The notes under the pieces are model-generated. The model searched no databases. It saw only the letters and a program-made list of their open reading frames with translations, and had not been told where the DNA came from. From NCBI RefSeq assembly GCF_018320785.1, contig NC_054873.1, positions 25,448,196 to 25,512,195 of the forward strand: DNA of 64,000 nt. The letters run 5' to 3'. Positions within the stretch are counted from its first letter, which is position 1. Each line of letters begins with the position of its first letter. This DNA comes from Cheilinus undulatus (Eukaryota; Chordata; Actinopteri; Labriformes; Labridae). Of this stretch, positions 1 to 14,100 are shown one piece after another. Both the position numbers and the translations under genes were made by a program.

Positions 1-3000
1 TTTGAGCAAGAACCAATTTCCTTAATGGACAGGACTGATTATGGTCTATATTTTCATACAGTACTCAAATCCAATGAAATGACAAAAATCAACTATAAAA
101 TTATCCCTCAGACAAATATGAATCATGTTGCAACAGCCTGCTATGTCTACTAAAACATATTTATGAGCCTGTAAGCAATATGCTCCTTTATAAATTGACT
201 AACATGGAGGTGGAGTTTATTTTTGAGGCAATTACACAAACCCTGTCCTGCTGCTGTACATATTTAATAAAGACAAATGTGTATCATTTCATGGCCAAAA
301 ATAAGGTTCACTTTTTCCTTTGGAAACCACAGTTCCAATTTTAGATATGAAAGCTTATTTGGAGTCAGGCCTCTATCTTAAATGTTTCCTTGAATAAGAA
401 GTATAATAATTCATATTTTAGAAAAAGGAAAAATGTAATAATGTAAGTGCAATAGTAACAGCCCAAAATAAAGAGAAATGGGAATGATTTAATAATTGAA
501 TAACATTAAGATAATAACAACACAATATTATCACAAAAATCATTTTTTTTTTATTTTAAAGAGGCTAAAAGAATGTTTTAAAAAAATCTACAAAAAGCAT
601 CTTTAATGTCAAAGTGAAAACAGATTTCTATAAGTGCCAACTGAATGGAAATATTTGATTTAAAATAAGTGATTGCATAAGTATTCACCACCTTTTAAAG
701 TGACCGACCTTATTCAACACAGGCCTAGTCAACTGGTGCTAGTAGTCTCAAAATTAATGAAATAAGGATCACCTGAGTGCAGTGAATGTGTCTCAAGTGA
801 TTGTAGTATAAAGACACCTGTCTCTGGAAAGTTCAGTCACTGGTTAATCAGTATTCCTGGCTACCATTACATCATGAAGAGAAAGGAACAGTCCAAGCAA
901 CTCAGAGAAAAGGTACCTGAAAGTTATAGGTCAGGGGATGGATACAAAAAAAATCCAAGTTAGTGAGCATTCCCCCGGAGTTCAGTTCAATCCATCATCA
1001 AGAAATGAAAGGAATATGGCACATGTGCAAAGCTGCCTGGATCGGGCCGTGCTCACAAACTGAGTGACCATGCAAGAAGGAGACTAGTGAGAGAGACCAC
1101 CCAGACACCTATGACTACTCTGAAGGAGTTACAAGCTTCAGCTGCTGAGATGGGAGAGACTCTGCATACAACAACTGTTGCCTGGGGTCTTCACCAGTCA
1201 AAGCTTCATGGCAGAGTGGCAAAGAGAAAGCCACTGTTGAAAAAAACTCATGACTAGAGTTCACCAAAAGGCATGTGGGAGACTCCATGGTCATGTGGAA
1301 GACACCAAAATGGTGTTTTTTTGCCAATCAGACAAGACACTGTGTTTGGTGGACACTAAAAACTGCACATCATGACAACCACACCATTCCCTCTGTGAAG
1401 CATGGTGGCAGCATCATGCTGTGGGGATACTTCTCGCCATGGAAGCGTTGCAAATGTAGAGGGTAAAATGAATGCGGCAAAATATAGAAAAATCCCAGAG
1501 GACAATCTAATTCAGTCTGCAAGACACCTAGAAGATTTATCTTCAACAATACAAATGACCATAAGCATACAGTGAAAGCTACACAGAAACGGATTAAAGA
1601 CATCCATTTACCACATTTGGAGTGGTCGAGTCAAAGCCCAGACTTCAAGCCAATAGTTAATGTGTGGCTGGACTTGAAAAGGGCTGTTCATGCCCAAACC
1701 CTTGTGCAACCTGACAGAGCTTTTTGCAGTTTTGCTGAGGAGAATAGAGTAAAATTGCAGTGTCCAGATGTGCAAGCCTGATAGAAATCTATGCACCATG
1801 ACTTTATTAAAAAAGCTTACTTCTGTTAGCCCTGGTGGCTGCTTTTTGCACTTTTTGTTTATATAGGCATATGTAAAATATAAATATTATAACCCTCAAC
1901 ATGATGATGAGTTTGATGATAATACCAGCCACATGCATCAGGTTGTAGATGTTTTGGTCAATCTGTTCCAGTAGCTGCTCTGTTGTTAAATTTGTGGCTG
2001 CCTGTCTCTGCGAGGACACTCTTGTTATTGAAATTTTCAAACTTAATTAGTTTTTTTTTTTTTTTTTTTTTTGTAGTGGTTAAAAAGAATTTAAATGCTC
2101 AATTGTATTTATTTGATTTGCTTTTCAGATACAAAAAAAATCTCCAGCCTGAAATTTAAGATAAACTTCAAGACTAAAGGGAAATAAGTGGGCAGAAGCT
2201 CATAAAACAAGAATTACACTGCAATAATGCATAATGGAAGACAATTAAAGTGCAGTTTATTTTTTAAGGCTCAGTCCTTGAACATTGAATTATACATGTC
2301 ATTCAGTGTAATTCAGAGGGACAGTCTGGTTAATGCCTTCAAACTGGCAGTGGCTGAACTCTTGTCCTGGTGGTGACACTGTTGGTAATCCTAAGGGAAA
2401 AAGGCAGCACATGGGCAGAGGAAGATTAAATGTATACTACAATTCACCCAATTACTCTGAAATGGAAAACAATGATGGGCATTTTCATTGCATTTCCAGC
2501 CCCGGGAGTAATCTTTGGATATTACCAGGACATCTCAAGGACAGTGCCAGCCAGGGGGAAACTGACCAATTGTAGCTCTTGTTTATCTGCTCCCCTCTGT
2601 CTTTTATTTTGCCCTTTTTCTCAGTCAAACGGTGAAATGGCATCATAAAAACCTGTTTCTGTCAAGGAGTTTGTTAGAGACAAAGCTACTAAATAAGATT
2701 GTGTAAGCTCTGGTAGCTTGCTCAGTGTCCTCTTGGTATTTAAATAAGCCTTGGCCAAGAGATATGCTCATAAATTTTAGTGACCGGAGGGCAGGAGTCA
2801 GCACTGAAAAAATGAGCTGTAAACCAGCTCAGGCTAAAACCTCATGAGTAACAAACATGCACTTTTACATATTAATGTATGATTTTGGAAGAAAATGGAC
2901 ACAGGACTGTCAGGCACGTATAAACAGCCTACATCGCCTGAAGATTTGGACGGAAAGTGTCATCCGAGGGAGAGAGTTATTAAATAGTGCATCTATTTTT

Positions 3001-3445
3001 GTCCCCATGGAACACATACTGATTGCCTGCAGCTCAGATCTCTGTTATGATTGGCTGACAATCAAACACCGCTGAGTTTAGTCAAAGGTTACAAGCAATC
3101 AGTGTAATTTGTTAATGATACAAGGCTTCAGTTTCATCAGAGCATGCTGCAGTGAGCATGCAGAGCCTGTAAAATGCACTGTCTATACAGTCGGCCTATT
3201 AGTATGCAATTCTAGTTGTGCCTTACCACAAGGCTGCAAGGGTAGATTAGAAATTTTTTTGCCTGCTTTTGTAAGTGTCAGCCTTTTTTTGTCTTTATTT
3301 TTTTCAGAGGTGAAAGGTGCTTTTATTTTCTAAGCAGCCCTTCTCAGTCATGTGATGGACTGTTTCTGTGTTGAATTGTATTAGAAAGTAAAGCCAGAGC
3401 TTGTTTGTCAGTGTGGCCCGCCTGTGAACGAGTTGACAGACTCAC
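1..3445. other. iqsec3 intron 6, part: Tc1-like remnant, otherwise AT-rich
   Basis: This stretch lies within an iqsec3 intron that runs off the left edge. Positions about 575-1810 hold a degraded Tc1-like transposon. Positions 2051-2072 are a T run. I see no coding exon in 1-575 or 2100-3445; open frames there are short and lack homology I can recognise. Confidence 0.6.
575..1810 (+). mobile_element. Tc1/mariner-like transposon, family A, broken copy 1
   Basis: The long terminal repeat region (about 575-720) matches the left end of the element at 25702-27145. Inside are transposase fragments in shifting frames: the helix-turn-helix linker LSDHARRRLVRETTQTPMTT at about 1060-1250, then KMVFFCQSDKT and [12 protein letters not shown]-like pieces. 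Several stops and frame changes make it a pseudogene. The 3' repeat is not seen, so the copy is truncated near 1810. Confidence 0.75.
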
Positions 3446-3568
3446 CTAAAGGCTTCGATGAGTCTCTCCACTTTCTGTGCTTCCCCCTGAACACGAACAT
3501 GAGCCTGGAACTTTCTCAGGGCTTCGTCGAGCTCCATGCCTGAGAAATCCATCTCGTCCACAACGCAG
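3446..3568 (-). CDS. iqsec3: iqsec3 coding exon 6 (SEC7 domain, continued)
   Basis: The exon encodes [40 protein letters not shown] and part of the next codon (Ser). It is a continuation of the SEC7 domain; the catalytic glutamate helix should come in the next exons. The acceptor is TTTATAG and the donor TTTAG|GTGAGT. No further SEC7 exon is visible between 1 and 3445, so the gene continues past the left edge. Confidence 0.95.
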   Translation of the reverse strand: MRCGRDGFLRHGARRSPEKVPGSCSCSGGSTESGETHRSL

Positions 3569-6500
3569 CTATAAAGGGACAGACAGGGAAAGAGAGAATA
3601 AAAAGGATGAGTGAGAGTGGGTTGAGTCGTAGAATGTCACTCTAATGAGAAGGTGAGTTAGGGAGCGTGCGTCTGGGTGTGTTTTTGTGCGTGTGCGACA
3701 AACTGTGAGTGCTGATGGCAAATCTTCCTCTTACAGTCATACTTCAATTACAGAAGCACTGACCTGGAAGACGTACACAGAGCTGACATGTTGGCACACG
3801 CGTGCACACGCCTGCACACACATATTTTGTGCAAACATCAATGGAGAGGACGAGGTCTGACAGCAGAGCCAGATAAGAGGGAAGGAAAGAGAGGGATGAG
3901 AGCGCCAAATGATGATATGCACAGTGTGTGAGTGATTCCATGTATGTGAGTGGGCGCAGGGTGCATGAGAAGAGGCACATGAAAGGCTGAGGACACAAGC
4001 AGCAATGGAAGAAGTACATATGCAAGACAGTGAGTGTACGTTTTGTGTTCATGTGAGTATTAGTGTCTGTGTGTCTGATTGCAAGAAAGTGAGGGGTGTG
4101 TGTTTGTGTGTGCGTTCAGTGCAGTGACCTATTTCTACAGTCTCTGCAACAACCTCAGCAAAAAGCCTCTCTATCCCTGATCTCTGTCTGTGCTGGATGG
4201 ATGCAAAAAGGGGTGAGTGTGGAAGCATTAAGCAAATGCGTGTTTTCATGGTTGTGTTGCATTTATGCATGCAAGTGCTGCTTGTCAAGTGACTCTGTAA
4301 ATGTGTCCGTATACACACGTGTAACACATAAATGTCATGTTAGGATCTCAAAGCTAGTTCTGTGTTAGATAGTCTCTTATTTTATCTTTTATCTCCTTTA
4401 TATGCTAAGAGTAACACGGTTGCAAACAAAGATTGTGGAGCCACAGGGGCAGACAGGAAAATTCGCTGATGGAGGACCGTGTGAGACATAAAAAACAGCA
4501 AGGATGCTGCAATCTTGAACATGAGGTAAAATTAATTCAGTGAGTCATTAAGTAAAAATGACTCATTTTCTAACGAAACAAAGTTTTCATTTTAAAATTG
4601 TTAAGTCATCACTAGGCCATGGGTTATTTAAAAGAATATTGTAAATTGGGGCACCAGCAGCCTAGTTGTCATGTCAAAGCACCCCACGTGGAGAGGCTGT
4701 TCAAATACGGCTCCTCTTGTGGTTCCTTTCCTGCATGCCATTCTCCACTGTCTCCCACTCTCCAGTTTCTAACTCCATCCACTTTCCTATCTAAATAAAG
4801 GCATAAAAGGCCCCAAAAAACTTTAAAACATTTTGTAAACAAATCCAACAAATGTTTGCTTCAGTTCTTTATAATGGACTGAAGGATTTGCTAAAAAAAA
4901 AAAAAAACAAAAAAAAAAAACAAATGTCACAAACTGGCCACATACAAGTTTTCCTTATTTAAAGAGGCTTAACTGGTTTCATTCATTAGGGTCAGTTCAT
5001 TTATCATGTGGATATATGTATATTGTTTGTAAATCTGCCTGGATCAGGCCATCCTCGTGAACTGAGTGAAGGTGCAAGAAGGAGACTAGCGAGGGAGGCC
5101 ATCAAGACACCTATGACTACTCTAAAGGAGTTAAAAGTTTCAGCAGCTGAGATGGGAGAGGCTCTGCATACAACAACTGTTGCCCTGGTTCTTCACCAGC
5201 CAAAGCTTTATGGGAGAGTGGCAAAGAGAAAGTCACTGTTGAAGAAAATTTAAATCAAAATCTCAACTAGAGTTTGCCAAAAGGCATGCAGGAGACTCCA
5301 TGGTCAAGTGGGAGAGAGCTCTTTGGTCTGATGACACCAAAATGTTGCTTTTTGGCCATCAGACAAGAAGCTATGTTTGGTGGAGACTAAAAACTGCACA
5401 TTTCCAAATACACATCATCCTCACTGTGAACCATAGTGGTGGCAGCATCATGCTGTGGGGATGATTTTTAGCAGCCAGCTCTGAAATTCTTGTAAAGGCA
5501 GAGGGTAAAATGAGTGCTGCCATGGCAAAAATATTGTAAAATCCTGGAGGACAATCTTATTTGGTCTGGAAGAGAACTAGGAGATTTATTCTCCAACAAA
5601 ACAATGATCTGAAGCGTACAGCAAAGCTACACAGAAATGGTTAAAAGACAAGAAAGTAAATGTTCTGGAGTGGCTGAGTCAAAGCCCAGGCCTTAATCCA
5701 ACAAAGAATTTGTGGCTGGACTTTGAAAGGGCTGTTCACGCCCAGACCTTTGTGCAACCTGACAGAGCTTGAGCGGTTTTGTAAAAAAAAAAAAAAAAAA
5801 AATGGAATAGAGTAAAATTGCAGTTTCCTTATGTGCAGGCCTGCCTCAGACCTTTTCACACAAACTCAGTGCTGTGATTGTAGCCAAAGGTGCATCTCCT
5901 AAATACTGATTTGCAGGGGTGAATATTTATGCAGTCACTTATTTTTCCTTATGTTTATCTAATGGGAATTACTTTGTAGATATCACTTTTCACTTTAACA
6001 AGAAAGAGGTTTTTTTGTTAGAAAAACCAAGTTATATTTACCATGACTGATTTATAAAATCAGTAAATGGCTAAAACATGCAAGGGTGTGCATACTTTTT
6101 ATAGACACTGTACATAAAAATGTAACCCTGCAACCATCCCTGTGACCTGGATCTGGCAACCCACAATGTTATTCAGGGAGTGTGTGCTTGGCTCTTCTCT
6201 GCACAAGTAAGCAGGGGAGAAGAAAGCTGTGTGAAGGAGCAAGGTAGAAGAAAATATCAGGGCAAAACATCCCACTGTTATTCTTTAATCCATACTTCTG
6301 TCTGTAACCCTTTTCTAATCATATTATACGTATTTGTAATATAGTTGAGTATGTCTTGGTTACTGGGTGTTAGCTAGTTATAGTCATTGGTGCCATAAAT
6401 CAAAATCATTGAGGGAGAAAGTGACCAGTAAAGTCCAAGCAGTCAGGCTTTCTAATGATGACCAGAACAGAGTCATTTAAACCATTTTCTGTTATGAGCA

Positions 6501-8107
6501 GTTTTAGGAAGTATGGGGTCAAAACAACACATATTTAAGCACATAATATAAATGTTCTCCACATACACAAGGTGTACCCTCATATGTTGAATTTCTGGAT
6601 AAAATCACACAGATTTAGAGTTTAAGTTTATCCCCCTATTGGATTAGAAATCTGGATCGTCAGAAGTGAAGAAGAAAACATTTCTCTCATTTTTGCATAG
6701 GTGAGTGATCGCACTGGTGTGAAAATTCATGTGGGAAGTGAAAGCTTGACATTTCGGCTGAATTAAATGAAATAATAGATTTTTTAATGTTTTTCTTCAC
6801 CACAGGAAAAAGACTTTCATGATGAAAAGGGGCATAAAAATTCACCAGAATACAGAAAATAAAGTTTTAGACCACAATATTGTCTGATTAAAGAACCTCA
6901 AAAACTCCCATGTCTCCCACATTTGTTAGACTTTGACAAAAGTAGGAACTAACAGTCAGGTAATTTTGCCTCTCCTGATTTGATTTTGACTAATCAAGGC
7001 ATCAACTTTCTGGAAATTAAATATCAAATCACAGAGACCCACATTAATGCCATATTTGATCTGTGAATTAAAAAATCAACGTATCTAACTCAAAGTCGTA
7101 TTTATGAAAACCGAGAAGACCATTAGCTGCCACAGAGAGATAAAAAAAGCTATTAAGTGTACTTTGAATTTTGAATTTATAGAGTTTAATGTAAAGCTAA
7201 AGTCACAGAATCACCTCTGTTTGTTAAAAAGAAACAAAAGCTCTTGTCTGTGAGGGAATCATGCATGTCACACTGAAGACTTACTCGAGGACATCTCTGT
7301 TGAACTGCAGCTTGCTGTTCCCCAAAAACTCTCCAATCATCTGTCTACTCAGGCCTTTCCTCTGCAGCAGGAAGTGAGCTACCCCGATAGCCGTGTCCGG
7401 GACGAAACCACGCGTGATCAGAAAGTGAATGCCTCTCTCAGGGTTCCTGTTCGCACATGACCAAAAGCAGAAAGGCAGAAAGTGTTAGAAGTTAAGCAGC
7501 AAGCATGCAATGCGTGTAAATGTTTAAGTGCGTTGGAGCGAATAGGTGTGTGAGCCTGAGTGAGGAAGAAAAAGTGTAAGAACATGTTTAAGAGAATGGT
7601 GTGTAATATGTGTATGAGGAGAGTTAGAAGACACACAGAGACAGGAAGAGTGCATTCATGCACAAAAGCAGTTAGCCCTGGACCTCTGGATCAGGGCCGC
7701 TGTCACTGATGCATGAGACTTAATCTATTTTAATTTGTATTAACTAATCATAAGTGTAGTCCAACCGTGGCCTCTATTTTTAGAACCTCAGGCTCTTTGT
7801 TCATGACCTCCTTGACTGCCTCTTCTCTTCAGCTGATTTTCCTTCTTTTCTACCTCACTTCCTCTTTTTTCACCCCTCCGCCCCCCATGCCATCATTTTT
7901 TTTTTTCATTGACATCACAACATCACAAGATGGCACTGAAGAGACAGCTCCTCCCAACAATTACGAACACTAATGAGCAGCTGCTTAGGGCACTTTTGCC
8001 GGCCTGTCGGAGATTTGTTAGACACAAACAGCACTAAGTGTACTTTGAACCCTGAGCCAGAGGGTGCAGAAATATTTTGTTATTTTCTCTGTGTGCCAGT
8101 CGGTGTG

Positions 8108-8146
<39 letters not shown>

Positions 8147-11100
8147 TGTTGTCCCACTCACACATTGAAAAGGTTGAGTCCTATACGATACAGGCGTTTG
8201 CGGTGCGTGTCTGTGGATAGGGTTGGGGATCTGCATGAGGCCGGATCCTGGCAGCGGTCCCTGGGCAGAGACACAACCAGGGCCTGCAGTGCCTCTGGGC
8301 TGGGCCCCCCAGGGATCTGCTGAGGATGAGTGTAGTGGTACTGCTGGTACTGGGTGTAGATCTGAGCAGGCTGCTGGTTGGTTTGTGCTGAGGTGGACAT
8401 AGAGGTGGAGGTAGAAGTAGACGTGGAGGTGGAGCCCAATCTGTCTGCACTTATCTCCCCCTCGAATCCCCCTCCTCCCACTCCTGGAATCGGCACCGCT
8501 GATCCCCTCCTGGATCCTGGATCAGCCATTTCCAGCTCCTCACTAGGCGGAGGAGCAGGAAACTCTGGCTCCTCAGATGAAAAGCCATCTCCTCCACCAG
8601 CCATCCCGCTCACAGAGGTCTTCCTGCTGCCGGGGGGCCCACCGCCTGCGTTTCCGAGAGAGGTGGTGGTTGTGGTGGTGGCGGAGGAGATGGTGTAGGA
8701 GCTATTGCTGTCGATGTGAACGGTGACATCCCTGAAGGCCATGAGCAGCGAGCTGGCACTGCGAGGCAGACAGGCACTCTCAGCAGCTGCACGAAGAGCC
8801 CCTGGATCCATCAGCAGCCCTTTCCCCTCTGCAGTCTCTGACAAGCTCCAACCACGGAGAGCCTCATCAATTGACTGGGCCAAGGAGTGAAGCTGGAGAT
8901 ATAATGATGAAAAAAGTTAAAATTAAATGATTTAATCAGGTCAGGAGACACAATCCATATGTGGATACGTCTCTGAAACCAGAAGGGATGCTAATTAACA
9001 CCCATCTGCAAGACTAGAGGAAACAGACAGCGATGATGCTTTCCTACTGAGCAGAGTCAGATTTTCAGACGAGGCCATCTTTCAAACCAGTGAGGCCTGT
9101 ATATGCAGTTTTGTCTAACATGTTATGATGTACATCGAAGCCCCAGATTAACTTCTCTTTTCTTAGAAGAGTAAAGGACAAGACCATTTTTAATCTCTAT
9201 CAACACATTCTGCAAAATATTCAGACTCCGGAGGAAAGAGTTTCATAGAAACATTTTGAGATTATATGAGAAAGAAATGTGGTAAAATTTATGGGGTACC
9301 TTTACAACATCTTTAATAATTAATGAAATATCTTTCATTAATTTCTTGGACATTTTAAGGGTTTGAGAGGATTTTGGAAATAATTTTTGCTTCACTATCC
9401 CTCTCTAAATCAGTTGTTCTCAACGTGGGGGTCAGGACCCCCTTGGGGGTCACAAGACACTGAGAGGAGGTCCCCACTTGCCATCTAAACAGCAAAGAAT
9501 ATTTCACATTTTTTTTCAAATTGTATATTTCAACCATTTTTGGTAAAACTATATGTATGAAATTAGTTAAATGTAACATGAAACATGGTATTTGGTAAGA
9601 TTTACGCTGAAATCAAAGTATGTTTCAAAAAACCTTAAAATATAACTCTGTACATGACTATTTTTGACTGTGCATTGCTGTGTTCAACTATGCCTCCACC
9701 TTCAGGTACAGTGGGCGTACCCGGCTTCTCGCACCTATATTTTGGGGATCGCGGGCTGAAAAGGTTGAGAACCCCTGCTTTAAATGACTGACCATTTCTT
9801 GCTGACTAAATCCTCCAAAAGCTGACCTATTGTTTTGAAAAAAACAAAAAAAACAAAAAAAAAGTATCCAGTGCTGTATTTTCTGCAGAAACAGGATGTT
9901 CCGGTACCTTCAGGTCCCACTTATCTTAGTACCATGATTGGCAGCATGTCTGTCTGTCTGTTTTTGGGTGTACTTGTTTAAAACTGGTGCCTTGAAAAAT
10001 CATAAAAATGTACAGATTTTTTATATAATCCCAAAATGTTGCATCAAGTCATCATTTGGGGACTTTTGCTGTGCTCCATTTAACTTGGAAGTCTGATGTT
10101 GGTGCTGGGAATGACATCACAACTGAGTTGAAAGCATTTCATCTGCTACGAGCTGTATGAGTAATAGTGGGCTCCATTCTATCGCGGAACCTTGGGAATT
10201 CCGAGCTGCCATTTGGATACGGCATCAAAAATGTGCCTGAACTCGGAATTCAGACTTGGAAGTCAGAGCTACACCCATTCCCCTCAGTAATGAATTCTTA
10301 GCTCAGGTGCAACGACATTCCCAGCTCCAACATCCTACATCAGAGGGAAATGGAACAGCAGAAGTGACAGAGCCAGAAAAAAACGACTTTGTTGTAACAC
10401 GCCCATAAGGAAACGTATTTGGACGAGATGATACACCTGTTCCACCATCCCAGATCAAAGTAAGCTCTCTTTATAGCAATACTCCATACTCTCTGTGTGG
10501 TGCTCTAACAAACATCACAAGGCCAGGGAGAGTGTGGGATGCTTTGTTAAAGCCCTACAATGAAGTGCATGCACTTAAAACTTTGTAAACAAGTCAAAGC
10601 TTTAATGCCCCCCTTATTGTGTTGTTGGCTTATCACCGCACATACATACCAGCGTGCAGAGACACTGCACTCATATGCAGTTATTTGGGGATAAACACCC
10701 CATTCCATGTAAATTGGCCTTATTGCGTTAAGCATCTAATGACGTTGTACACGTATGACTTTAAAATAAATTATATATAAATAAGGTTGAAAATTTTTAC
10801 TTTGACATTGCTATTACAAAGCCATAAAAAGAGTTAAATTAGTCTGAGACGCCAGGCTGCTTTTTTAATCCATGTGTGGCACCGTTAATCATGACAAGGA
10901 TGTGGTTGTTTTCTTAGGGTTTCCTTCTTACAGAAGGGAAACTTCAAGGTGGTGCTTAAGGGAACATGTCAATACTGCTTTTAATTAAAATCTGTTATTC
11001 TGAATATCTACCATGGATTTCCAGAATCCATGCAGGATGCGGGTGGGATTCGACACACCTGTTGCGTGAGTATTCAGGAGTGAATAGTGTGAGGGGGCGG

Positions 11101-14100
11101 TAATGGTCAGAATTCCAGTGGGAGCAGGATTAGGAAAAGGGTCCTGTGCAGGGCTCTGGTCCTAAATAAGTGGCAGAAACTAAAAATGCATACAAAAATA
11201 AAGCTCAGGTCTCAGGAGGTTAAGGTACAAGTAGATCACTGTTTCATCCAAGGATGAATACGAATAGTAACATGATCTACTGTTGAGATACCCCCCATGA
11301 CTCATGAAAGGCATGAATCCTGGTGTTGGCACTGCAGGAAAGTTGAGGAATGACCAGACTCCTTCAGTCAAGATTTTTGATCACTATGAGACACCAAAAA
11401 TGTAACTGATGTAGATGTAGGGACAACTGTGGCTTAGTAGGTAGAGTCAGCTCCTGCAGTCAAACGCTGATGTGTCCTTAACCATAACTAATTCCAACTG
11501 CTGCATCATGGCATACGGACGTGTATGAATGGGATAAGTTCATTCTGATGGCTACTCTACATCGTGATCATCAGTGTATGAATGTGGAGTGAACAGACAT
11601 GAATGAGTTCAAGCAAAACATTTTGTTTTTAATGGAAAACGTCAAACTTTCCTTATAAATAAAAGTTTTTGAGACTCTAAAGTCTGCAGCAAACACTGCT
11701 AATCCAGGAACATTCAGCCTTCAAGCACTGGAACAAGTTATGAAAATGCATTTCACTTCCTGCATTTTCAAAACTGAGCTTGTTTTTGCTGTTAGAAGAA
11801 ATTATTTCACTCACTTGTTCAGAGAAGCAGTCCTCCAGCTGTGTGAGTGTCTGTCCGGAGGTTTGAGGTGGAGCTGGGCCAGGGGCCGGAGAGGGAGTAG
11901 CCGCCTGAGCAGAAGCAGGAGAAGGAGGCAGAGAGGTGGAGCGGCATGGAGGCGGAGGTGGAGTTTTAGAGCGTAATGGTATCTGTCCTCCCCCTGGGTG
12001 CAGAGTATAACTGTGTCTCTGGGCTGCATTCCTGTTTCGTCCCGATGGGCTTGGATGGCGCAGGGAGATCCTACGGGGTAGTTTGCTCTCTGACAGAGAG
12101 TTTCGGATCTTCTGGAAGTTTTTGCTGAGCTGGTACTGCCGGAAGGCCGTCTGAATACGTCGGGCTGCCCGCCTGGCTATGAGATGGCCTCCGTATTTCT
12201 GCTCCAGCTCCTCTATCTGTGGATGTGAAGAGTGTAAGGGAGGGTGAGTTTTAATATCAAACATGTTTACAAGGCTTTGTAACTCACTGATGACACTGTG
12301 AGAGTGATATTGCAAAGCACACAGCAGCCACAGAAAAATATTTATTCACTCATCTGCAGGAAAACATCATATTGTAATTTTGTTCCCATGAAATACGCAC
12401 CCACATCCTCATTTTTAGCAGTATTTTTCTTACTTTTGTGTCCATTTATTTTAAACTGGTGAGGTTTACGGTTTGGGAGCTCAAGTAAACATCATCTATC
12501 ATCATTGAGAGACTAATGCTGTCTGAAAGGCCATGGGAGGCAGGATGGATGATCTGTGATAAAGGTGCCATAAAGAAAACCAACCAAGAAAAGAACACCT
12601 GCACAAGCCTGCTTCTTTTACGACCAAAAATCTCTTCGTCCTCCAGAATTTTTGCCCTCCGTATCTCCAGCAAGACGAGGACGGAGGAGGAGGAAGATGA
12701 GGAGGAGCAGGGGGAGGAGGGGGTAGTGGGAGGCATGGGAAGAAGACACAGAGAGGGAGAAAAAGGAGGACAGCCACACACATCCCGACACACACAGACA
12801 CACTCTTAAACACACACTCACACTGCAGCATCAGAAGCAGGAGCAGCCGCAGACCCTTCAGCAGTTTGGTTTGAGAAATAAAGACATCTCCAGCCGCCAG
12901 AAGCAGTTATTAGCTGTTACCATGACAACCTAGCATCTTTCGTGTTCCTGTCGCCGTGGCAGTGGAATTGCTGGTGTTCTTTTTCATGTCAACACAGACA
13001 GAAATAGATCTGAATGTGTTTTCTTTCTTTTTGTCACGCAAGACGCAATGTCAAATGATCCTTCGCACACCTCCTCATGTTAAAACAGGTGGAGGAGGCA
13101 GCTTCAACTCCATCCTGCCATATGCTCACCGGCCCACACAAACACAAACAAGCACACACACTTAGGAAAACAGAGCATACCTGTTTGTTTTTATTCTCCA
13201 GGCTGATCTCGTACTCGCTGGGCCCCTCTCTCTTGGTCCCCTCCACCTCCTGCCCACCGCCAGAGGACGTTCCATCCTCCAGGCTCAGCATCTGTCCTCT
13301 GCCACAGAAATGACAACATAAAGCTATCAGTCCTCCCTTCTGACCTTCAGAGCTACGCTCTTATCACTGTGGCAGGTCACCCACAATGCAAAGTGTGAGA
13401 GGGTTCAGGAGGCAAGCAGCAGGTGGGGAGTGATGTGTGGCCCCAGTGGCTCGGGGCCGGGATGACTGAGTTTATATGTCCGCTCCTGTTTGCTCAGATT
13501 TGTGACTCTGCAGCAGGTTACAGGAGGCCAACTTTGGACATGTGACCAGGATAAAAATACCTGTTTTACAGACCATAACCCTGCACTAATCGTTCCCTCC
13601 TTCACTATTCACTTCTGTGTTTTGTTCACATTAAAATTTACTAGTTTCCTTAACAGTCAGGGCAACAGCCTAGGCAAGCCAAATAAGCCAAAATCAATTG
13701 AGCTTTAAGCTAATTTTCCCATTAATAAAAGGATCAGTTTCCAGTTTTCCACCTGTGACAGCCAAATCAGGCTACATCTTTAATATATGAACTGTTACAA
13801 CCTATTCTTCACTGTTTCATTTAAACATTTTTTAAGACCAGCAGAAGTAGGACGAAGTAGATCTGAGCAGTAATTTACAAAAAAAAAAAAAAGAACCAAG
13901 TGTGAGTCTGCATAGAATTTCTGCTGTTGTTGTCCTTTTCTTCCTGTATGATGAGCTTGTGATCTCCCAGATTTATCTTCTGATCTGCAGGTTGGAAACC
14001 AAATCACTCGGGTCTTACTTCACTGAGCTGTTAAGATTTCCGGCTCTTTGATTGATCACCAGTTTTTGCCTCGCTGAGTGATTTGCAGTGTAGCAAAAGT

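Larger units (their letters stand above)
3569..7284. other. iqsec3 intron 5
   Basis: This intron carries TG/GA-rich sequence near the exon 6 acceptor (3570-4330), a SINE (4647-4830), interrupted A runs (4893-4920) and a Tc1-like remnant (about 5025-6115). I recognise nothing in 6115-7260. Confidence 0.6.
8893..11814. other. iqsec3 intron 3
   Basis: The intron contains a hAT-type miniature element (9411-9777), an inverted-repeat element (about 10066-10365) and a SINE (11419-11600). I see nothing recognisable in 8893-9400 or 10370-11410. Confidence 0.6.

Noticed and set aside
8378-8698. Plus-strand open frame of 106 codons
   Set aside because: It is the antisense of iqsec3 exon 4; its Val/Glu and Pro/Gly runs mirror the low-complexity coding strand.
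12446-12831. Overlapping open frames rich in Ser, Pro and Leu
   Set aside because: They come from GGA/CCT and CA simple repeats in iqsec3 intron 2 and no splice context supports them.
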